The position numbers and the translations under genes are program-made. The notes beneath the pieces were generated by a model. It saw only the letters and a program-made list of their open reading frames with translations, ran no database searches and was not told the DNA's origin. Of a stretch of DNA of 29,063 nucleotides, positions 1 through 6,167 are shown piece after piece. How positions within the stretch are numbered: position 1 is the first letter of the stretch; each line of letters opens with the position of its first letter. The DNA comes from a virus: positions 1-29,063 of the IMG/VR virus record IMGVR_UViG_3300033149_000051; one strand, given 5' to 3'.

Positions 1-129
1 CTTTTTACCCATTTTACCTGGGCCACCAGCTTTAGTGCACCTTACACCCCAACCAGAGGCGTAAGCACTAGGCCATACTTCAAATTTCTTTTTTGCTGCA
101 GCTTTGCAGGGTCCACTAATTTTTCCCAT
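1..129 (-). CDS. Small Cys-containing phage peptide with VWPSAYASG motif, 3' end outside window
   Basis: This frame is too short to be an obvious ORF, but it starts at an ATG complementary to 127-129 and stays open for 43 codons to the window edge, so the C-terminus is missing. The visible protein is basic and carries SGPCKAAAKKKFEVWPSAY followed by ASGWGVRC. Short phage and environmental proteins with a 'VWPSAYASG..V.C' pattern are familiar to me from marine phage genomes; their function is unknown. Two cysteines about 25 residues apart could form a disulfide or part of a metal site. The start lies inside the last codons of the upstream 55-aa gene, with a 14-nt overlap that suggests translational coupling. 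There is no Shine-Dalgarno sequence, as elsewhere in the window. I cannot assign a function. Confidence 0.6.
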   Translation of the reverse strand, partial: MGKISGPCKAAAKKKFEVWPSAYASGWGVRCTKAGGPGKMGKK

Positions 130-283
130 GACTTTGTTTTTTAAGATCTATCCACTTACTAATCGTATAACCAATGGTTACAATCAATAAAAATATTTTT
201 AATCCCATTTCTATATTTGTAAAAGTTGTTACACCTAACGTTGACCCGTTTATTGCATATAGTTTTAATTGTTGTAAATCCAT
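116..283 (-). CDS. Small holin-like protein with one membrane segment (55 aa)
   Basis: The ATG is complementary to 281-283 and the TAG stop to 116-118. The protein starts MDLQQLKLYAINGSTLGV, has one strongly hydrophobic segment at about residues 28-45 (GLKIFLLIVTIGYTI), and ends in a lysine-rich tail (KWIDLKKQSHGKN). Small size, one membrane helix and a charged C-terminal tail fit a small phage holin or another phage inner-membrane protein. It lies 5 bp after the giant virion gene and overlaps the next peptide by 14 nt, so it is probably cotranscribed with the structural genes. A second holin-like protein lies at the other end of the window, so the two may be a holin/antiholin pair, or one may have another role. 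Function is inferred from topology only. Confidence 0.6.
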   Translation of the reverse strand: MDLQQLKLYAINGSTLGVTTFTNIEMGLKIFLLIVTIGYTISKWIDLKKQSHGKN

Positions 284-288
284 TTTAA

Positions 289-894
289 TTACCTATTTGT
301 AGTTTTTCTTTCTTTAGTTCTTCTAGTTGTTTGTCTTGTTTTTTTACTTTTTGGTTTAGTTTTCTTTTTGTCTTCACCTAATCCTATTTCCCAATCTTGC
401 CAACCGCCTACTAATGCTAGTCTTTCCCATGTTTCAAGCTCACTGTCAGAGGCTTTCATAAGGTTATTTATTTTCTTTACAGCTCTATCCATAGGCAAGT
501 TAGTTGTTGCTGATACTACATTACCTACAGCTAGATAAGCAGGATTATCTAATCCCCAACCACCATTAATCATTTCGTCTTTATCCCATTTAAACGATCT
601 AGCTGCTTGATTTATTTTAGATAACTTAGAAGATATAGGTGGAGCTATTCTTTGCAGATCAGCACCTACTTTTTCATAGTTAGGATTTTTCTTTTGAGAC
701 TCTTCTATTATACGTATTATAGCATTTTTAGTTACTGACAGCACACCGCCGGCTACACCTGTACCTCTTAACAAAGAGTCAGCCATGCCGTTAGCTATAC
801 CAATATATTTATCTTTTTTCTCTGTGTCTGTAGGCTCTTCATCGTCAAACGCCATAGCAAACACGGCTTGTTTCATCGTCAAACGCCATAGCAA
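289..894 (-). CDS. C-terminal segment of the giant virion protein, separated by a 34-bp duplication
   Basis: This frame encodes the C-terminal end (201 aa as drawn) of the large protein that begins at 8693. Its first residues (MLWRLTMKQAVFAMAFDDE) are an artefact: they read the second half of a tandem duplication, and QAVFAMAFDDE is the same peptide that ends the preceding frame. Meaningful sequence starts at EPTDTEKKDKYIGIANGMAD. It contains a moderately hydrophobic stretch (LLRGTGVAGGVLSV), a helical middle, WGLDNPAYLAVGNVV, and a very basic Lys/Arg/Thr-rich tail. There is no Shine-Dalgarno sequence or credible start of its own. A basic tail could bind DNA in the virion, which is inference. 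If the break is real, this piece would not be made unless translated by reinitiation or frameshifting. Confidence 0.6.
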   Translation of the reverse strand: MLWRLTMKQAVFAMAFDDEEPTDTEKKDKYIGIANGMADSLLRGTGVAGGVLSVTKNAIIRIIEESQKKNPNYEKVGADLQRIAPPISSKLSKINQAARSFKWDKDEMINGGWGLDNPAYLAVGNVVSATTNLPMDRAVKKINNLMKASDSELETWERLALVGGWQDWEIGLGEDKKKTKPKSKKTRQTTRRTKERKTTNR

Positions 895-906
895 ACACGG
901 CTTGTT
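838..906. repeat. Tandem 34-bp direct duplication
   Basis: The bases at 838-872 are repeated exactly at 872-906 (35 identical positions at an offset of 34; the copies share base 872). The unit includes CGTCAAACGCCATAGCAAAC. Because 34 is not a multiple of three, the duplication shifts the reading frame. The peptide QAVFAMAFDDE is encoded once at the end of the upper frame and again at the start of the lower one. Removing one copy joins 845-1918 to 289-894 in one frame. Confidence 0.97.
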
Positions 907-1918
907 GTAATGCGTTAAATAATAAATTTTGTACAGTAGAGTAATAAATTATTTTACTTATATTTGTTTTTCTATCACCTCTATTGTTTTTAAGATCACG
1001 TACAGATTTGTCTATTATTCTAGCATACTGAGATGGTGTGTTTTGAAAAGCTAATATTAATCTACCAAGCGGACCAGCTTGTTGCATTGATATACGGTCT
1101 GGTCTTGATGATTGCTGTGACTCTTCAGCTGTCTCTCTAAAATCTTCAAACGCTTGAGTCTCAGCTTCAGCTTGAGACATTCCTTGTTTCATTAGAGATT
1201 TTATCCTGTTTCTATAAAACGTAGCTCCACCAGATGCAATAGCAAAACTATCCGCCACCTGTGTAGGTGTAAAACCAAATTGTAGTAGTTTACTTATTAC
1301 AGCTCTTGGTCCACCTTTCTTAGCCATATCAGCTATATCTGCTTCGTTTACATTCATACGTAAACCAGATCTTCTAGCTTTTAAAAAGTCAGAATTTATA
1401 AGCTTAGAAAAATCTGACCAGTATTGTTTTTGATTCGCAAAAGCTTTTGCTGCAGCTAGCGGGTTGTTGTCTGTAAAGTTTAAAAAGTTTATAGAAGATA
1501 AATTCTGTAACAATGCTGATCTAGAGTTGAAGAACATGATAGCCCCAATACTACCCTGCAACCAGTCTGTAAATCTAGCTGTTAAACTATCATCAGAGAA
1601 ATTTCTATTTCGGCCAGTCTTCATTCTGCCTAGCATGTTCTCCATAGCTTTACGCCACTTCTTACCATACACAGCTTCAAGCTTATTCATGTTCTTTTCA
1701 GAGAATATAACATCAACATTGTTTTGCCATTGAGTTAAATACTTAGCTCTAACACCTGTATTTATACTTTCCTGTATGTCAGTTGTTATCGTACCAGCTG
1801 GCCAACCTTCTTTAGGTTTAGTGTATTCACCTTTTTGTATAGCAATGACTTGGTCAGCAAACACTTGAAGATCAGCGTTTTCGGTTACATACTCTGTTAA
1901 CTCTTTTAAATCTTGCAA
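845..1918 (-). CDS. Third segment of the giant virion protein (357 aa as drawn)
   Basis: The frame is open from 1918 but its only start is a TTG with no ribosome site, overlapping the end of the preceding frame by 13 nt. It therefore looks like a continuation of the protein from 1906-6015, not a separate gene. The product is helical: DLKELTEYVTENADLQVFAD near the beginning, then AKYLTQWQNNVDVIF, a less polar patch SIGAIMFFNSRSALLQNLS, GPRAVISKLLQFGFTPTQVA, and a Gln/Glu-rich patch (ETAEESQQSS). It ends by reading through the first copy of a 34-bp duplication into a spurious tail, TSRVCYGV. Such helical regions are common at the C-termini of giant internal virion (polyvalent) proteins. I see no catalytic motif here. 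Confidence 0.65.
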   Translation of the reverse strand: MQDLKELTEYVTENADLQVFADQVIAIQKGEYTKPKEGWPAGTITTDIQESINTGVRAKYLTQWQNNVDVIFSEKNMNKLEAVYGKKWRKAMENMLGRMKTGRNRNFSDDSLTARFTDWLQGSIGAIMFFNSRSALLQNLSSINFLNFTDNNPLAAAKAFANQKQYWSDFSKLINSDFLKARRSGLRMNVNEADIADMAKKGGPRAVISKLLQFGFTPTQVADSFAIASGGATFYRNRIKSLMKQGMSQAEAETQAFEDFRETAEESQQSSRPDRISMQQAGPLGRLILAFQNTPSQYARIIDKSVRDLKNNRGDRKTNISKIIYYSTVQNLLFNALQQAVFAMAFDDETSRVCYGV

Positions 1919-4900
1919 ATATAAACACGAACAGCTTGTTCTCTAGTAAATGGTTCACCTGGTACTTTTGCTCTTAGGTTTTTAGGCACAAATCCTAATT
2001 GTTTTTTAAGAGCTCTATAATCAGCCATCACTGCTAGTCTAGCGTTGTCAATATCATTTACAGCTCTAGCATAAGGATTAAGCAGGTGTGTTTTGTACCA
2101 AGCCATTTGAGCGTCACCAAGTTTACCTTTGCTAAGAGTTTCGTATAGTAAACCTATAAAGTCTTGAGCTGAGTATGGTATACCTCTAAACACTCTACCA
2201 AGTGAAGCTCCGGCTACCTCTGCTTTAACTTTCTTATATTCTTTTTCAGATGCAATACCGGTTGTTTGCTCTAGTATATCGTTAAACCCTTTATCTAACG
2301 CCTCTGAGTTACTATATTTGACATATGCTTGTCTTACTTTTGATTTAACATCTAACACGTTTAAAGCGTCACGAACGGCTTTAACATTTTTATATGCATC
2401 ATCTGCAAAGTAAAAATCATTATAACCTTCAGCTGCTTTACTTACAACCCAGGTTGCTTTAGCTTCAGGTGTGCTGTTGCCTAGACCTACAATATTTTTA
2501 AGAGGTATATCTAAACCTATTGCTTTCAAAAACTGATGTATAGGTTCTGCAGCTGCCTGTGTTCTAGCTGTAAGTATGTATACATTATTGTTACCAAACT
2601 TTCTATTGCGAGCTACAGCCTTTTCAAACATAGGACCTTTACCTCCTTCAGTAACTTTTTCAAACTCGCTAAAATCAAACTCAGCACCTTGCTGCAATAA
2701 CTCGTCACCTCGTTTAGCAAACTGCTCTGCGTTTAACACACCTTCTGTTCCATCAGGCATTATGTATAGAACATTAGATTTAGTTGTAGCGAGTGTATCG
2801 TCAAAGTCCCAAACACTAATTCCTTTACTATCAGCGTCAGCATCACGTGCGTTATCAATAGCTGTGTCTGACATTTTCATTATAGCTATTGTGTTTTCAA
2901 CTGGAGTGCCAGGAACGCTGGCTGCTACTTTAAGTTGTTGCTCTGGATCAAGAGCTTCATATGCTGTAATTCTACCTGATCTAACAGCGTCTGAATTAGC
3001 TTGCTCTGGAAACATTTGTCTAGCGACAATGTCAACCATACCAAACGAATCAAACGTACTTGGATCTTCTAGTCTTATACCACGCGGAAGCTTCTTAGTA
3101 TTTGAGTAAGAAACTTTTACTTTTTCATCTAACTTAGTATATTCATCTAAATACTTCTGAGCATTCTGTGGCGTTCTTTTACCGTCTATTACGTCAGCTA
3201 CTAATTGATTTTGTTTAGCAACGCTGTCAGCATTTATTTTAGACTTGTCTAGTTTAACACCTAACTCTTCAGCTAGCGACTTACCTGTATCGTAGTTTAT
3301 AATACCATTTAAATCAATACCAGCTTTTATAAAACGTATAGCAGGGTTTTGTAGTATAGTATAACCTTGTGGTAGTGTTGCGTCTAGCTTTGCTAAGTCT
3401 AATTTAAAGTCATCAGCTTTAGATAATCTAGTTTGGTAGTAATTACTTTTAACAGCTGGCATTACAATATTTGTAGTGCCATTTGATAAAGCAAATATAA
3501 TCGATGCACCTATAACAGACGCTGGTGGATTATGTTCTTCTCTAAATTTAGCCCCTGTTCTTTGTTCTGATTTAGCACCTTTAGGCGCGTACTTTTCAGT
3601 CAAAGATCTATATTTAAATGGTGCAGCTATTTTAATTAATCCACTAGTAGCTTGATAACCTTGAACTATAATCATCGCTGCTAAGGATTTTGGCATACCT
3701 GCTTTAACAGCTTTATCAAGACGTTTAACTACGTTGTCTAAAACCTGCATGTTAATTTCAGCTTGAGCTATACCATCTTCAGTATCAGCTTTTTCAACGC
3801 TAACTCTTATAGCTTTAGGTTGTTTCTTACCTTTTAAATTTACTTCTGCCGCTTCTAAGGCTTCAATGTATGCAGGGTCACTTTTACCGTAGTACAATCT
3901 ACCTCTTTGTGGTAAAAGATTAGTTACACCAACTGGCGCTACAAAGCTCTTGCCCTTTTTACCTTTGTTTCTTCCAGTTGTTAGTATAGCTCTTTCACCT
4001 TTAACCCAATTACCATCAGTTAGCTCATACCAGTAATCACCTTTTTTACCTTGTATTTTTTGAGATTTTAAATAATCATCAAGCTTTTTAGCTAAAGGTA
4101 CTAATTTTCCATTTTTGCTTCTGCCAACTTGAACTCTAGTAGAGCCACTAGAAGTAAACGCTCCAGCTAAAATATCGTTAGGTGTTAATCCATATTTTTT
4201 TATAGCTTTGAGAAGAGTTTCTTGTATTTCAGCTCTGTTTTCGTCATTTACACTAGCGCTATCTAAACCTAAAAGATCTAATACTGTATTGATATTTCTA
4301 GCTACAGATACATCTTCTAATATACTAGTTTGTTTAGGCGTAAGACTAAACTTAGCGCCAGCTCTAATTCTTTCAGGCTTACTAGTTATAAGATCTTCGA
4401 GCATACGGTTTCTAATACTAGTATTAAATAAACCTTTTATTGTTTGACCTACTCTATCTCTGTAAATAGGTTTAACAGGTTTCTCTCTAATAAGATTTAA
4501 ATAATCTTTTAACGTACCTGTTAGTTTACCGTCTGTATATAAAGCGTTCATTACATTGTTAGGCACGAACGTAGCTTTACCAAAATCATCTTTAAGCTTT
4601 GGTAGTCTAGCAAAATCACTAGCAGCATTGTCTATTAAATACTGTTTTATACGTGTTAAACCTTCAGAGTCTTTTTTAGAGTAATTACGTTTTTTATCAT
4701 ATATAGTTTCTGGATTAACTCCAAACATTTGACCATATATTTCTGCGACTTTAACTGGCACATTTCTAGTTTGACCAAACCCTGTAACTACTTGACCTTT
4801 AAAACCTTTCTTAGTAGCATCTGATATTTGTTGTTCAGCTTCAGCTTGATTTACACCTAAATTAGCTAGCACTGTATCGCTAAATATAGTAGTTTCAGTA

Positions 4901-6015
4901 GGTTTTCTTGGACCTTTAGCTTTTTTAGTATCTTCAGCTACATCAACATCTACATCATCTGCGGCAATCTGTCTAGCTTCAGGAGCGTCAATTTGTTCAG
5001 TTATAAACTTATTAGGATCAAGGCCTGCTGCTTTATATATTTCAGCTTTACGTTGTCGTAGTCTACCTAAAAAAGTACTTACTTCACCATCAGATTCTTT
5101 GTATTCTTCTACTAAAGATTTTTTTCTACCAGGGAAAGTTATGTCAACCATACCAGGTGTAGCCATATCAATTACAGCTTGCAATAAGTTGTCTGCTTCT
5201 ACATCGCCTATATCTTTATTAAAACCTAAAAGTCTTAATACAAGACCAGAGTTTTCTTGAATTAAATCATTTGCAGCTAGTATGTCACCTTCTTTTGCCT
5301 GCTGCATTAACTCTTTATTTCTTGTGGATTGATCAGGGGTTAATGAAGCTGCCGCTCTAAGTTCTACATCTTCAGCTACTTCTGGTTTAGTTTCTTTTAC
5401 TGGTCTACCTTCTTGTATCTGCTGTATGTCTGTAACACTTAAAGTACCTTCTTTTAGTTTTGTACCTAGTGATGTAAGAAACTCTACAACATCTGTTTCA
5501 CCTGTTAAGTTAAAACTGGTTTGATTATCTGTAGCGTTTTTAATAGAGTTGTTTATGCCAAAGCTTAAAAAGCTTAGTAACCCTTTGTTTTGTTCAGCTT
5601 CTAAATCTAATCTACCCGAAGATACTTCTTCTAAGAAATTAGTTAAAACTTCATCTGCATCTTGATCTTTAGTTCTGCGCTGTATTCTTCTATAAGCAGA
5701 TGGGTTTGATTTTTCTAGATAATTCATTACTGTAACCGATAAGTCTGTAAAGTCACCAGGTTTAGAACTTAATCCTTCTGTAAATAACGTATGGCCAATC
5801 TCATGTATATTTGTACCTGTTTTACCATTTGCTATAGCATTTTCTTTTACTATAACTATATCATATGTATTTTTACCTGTTTCAGTATTACGCAACGATA
5901 GGTTAACACCATTAGCAGAACCAGAGTTTACGTTTTTAGTAAACTGTGCCAGTTGTTTTTTAGCATCTTCTTCTGTAAGGCCACTGTTTGGGTCTGCAAG
6001 TCTAGCATCTAACAT
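1906..6015 (-). CDS. Central segment of giant virion protein: zincin motif, sigma-like helical domain and HAD phosphatase domain
   Basis: This is a 1369-aa frame counted from the ATG at 6015, but it is open up to about 6201 with no better start, so it probably continues the gene that begins at 8693. Visible domains in order: a zincin-type motif HEIGH at residues 71-75 with a following acidic helix (FLEEV, about 127-131) that could give the third metal ligand; a helical region at about 232-335 (AKEGDILAANDLIQ to EVSTFLGRLRQRKAEIY) that resembles sigma-70 region 2; an unassigned block around GAKFREEHNPPASVIG (about 820-840); and a HAD-like phosphatase domain at about 1065-1220 with DFDDT (1070-1074), ILTAR (T1149), a lysine in PEAKATW, and FADD (D1205, D1206). 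All four HAD motifs are present. The frame ends abruptly in VRVYICKI. Giant internal virion proteins with several enzyme domains are known as polyvalent proteins and are injected with DNA. The exact substrates are unknown. Confidence 0.75.
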   Translation of the reverse strand: MLDARLADPNSGLTEEDAKKQLAQFTKNVNSGSANGVNLSLRNTETGKNTYDIVIVKENAIANGKTGTNIHEIGHTLFTEGLSSKPGDFTDLSVTVMNYLEKSNPSAYRRIQRRTKDQDADEVLTNFLEEVSSGRLDLEAEQNKGLLSFLSFGINNSIKNATDNQTSFNLTGETDVVEFLTSLGTKLKEGTLSVTDIQQIQEGRPVKETKPEVAEDVELRAAASLTPDQSTRNKELMQQAKEGDILAANDLIQENSGLVLRLLGFNKDIGDVEADNLLQAVIDMATPGMVDITFPGRKKSLVEEYKESDGEVSTFLGRLRQRKAEIYKAAGLDPNKFITEQIDAPEARQIAADDVDVDVAEDTKKAKGPRKPTETTIFSDTVLANLGVNQAEAEQQISDATKKGFKGQVVTGFGQTRNVPVKVAEIYGQMFGVNPETIYDKKRNYSKKDSEGLTRIKQYLIDNAASDFARLPKLKDDFGKATFVPNNVMNALYTDGKLTGTLKDYLNLIREKPVKPIYRDRVGQTIKGLFNTSIRNRMLEDLITSKPERIRAGAKFSLTPKQTSILEDVSVARNINTVLDLLGLDSASVNDENRAEIQETLLKAIKKYGLTPNDILAGAFTSSGSTRVQVGRSKNGKLVPLAKKLDDYLKSQKIQGKKGDYWYELTDGNWVKGERAILTTGRNKGKKGKSFVAPVGVTNLLPQRGRLYYGKSDPAYIEALEAAEVNLKGKKQPKAIRVSVEKADTEDGIAQAEINMQVLDNVVKRLDKAVKAGMPKSLAAMIIVQGYQATSGLIKIAAPFKYRSLTEKYAPKGAKSEQRTGAKFREEHNPPASVIGASIIFALSNGTTNIVMPAVKSNYYQTRLSKADDFKLDLAKLDATLPQGYTILQNPAIRFIKAGIDLNGIINYDTGKSLAEELGVKLDKSKINADSVAKQNQLVADVIDGKRTPQNAQKYLDEYTKLDEKVKVSYSNTKKLPRGIRLEDPSTFDSFGMVDIVARQMFPEQANSDAVRSGRITAYEALDPEQQLKVAASVPGTPVENTIAIMKMSDTAIDNARDADADSKGISVWDFDDTLATTKSNVLYIMPDGTEGVLNAEQFAKRGDELLQQGAEFDFSEFEKVTEGGKGPMFEKAVARNRKFGNNNVYILTARTQAAAEPIHQFLKAIGLDIPLKNIVGLGNSTPEAKATWVVSKAAEGYNDFYFADDAYKNVKAVRDALNVLDVKSKVRQAYVKYSNSEALDKGFNDILEQTTGIASEKEYKKVKAEVAGASLGRVFRGIPYSAQDFIGLLYETLSKGKLGDAQMAWYKTHLLNPYARAVNDIDNARLAVMADYRALKKQLGFVPKNLRAKVPGEPFTREQAVRVYICKI

Positions 6016-6167
6016 ATCGCTAAACGCATCTATAGCTTCTGCTTTAGTTTCAGCTACAACAGAGTTTTGATCAACCCCAGCTTCGCTTAAAACTTGATTA
6101 GCTTTTAAGCTTTGTTCTATGTTGGCATCAAACGTATCTATCTGCCAAAGTTTTTCAGCTCGTTGCT

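Noticed and set aside
1900-1918. TTG at 1918 as the true start of a separate gene
   Set aside because: No leader pattern, 13-nt overlap with the preceding frame, and the sequence reads as a continuation of the same helical protein.
2576-3109. Plus-strand open frame of 177 codons
   Set aside because: It lies opposite the HAD-encoding part of the giant gene, has low-complexity Ser/Leu-rich translation and no leader; it is a shadow of the minus-strand gene.
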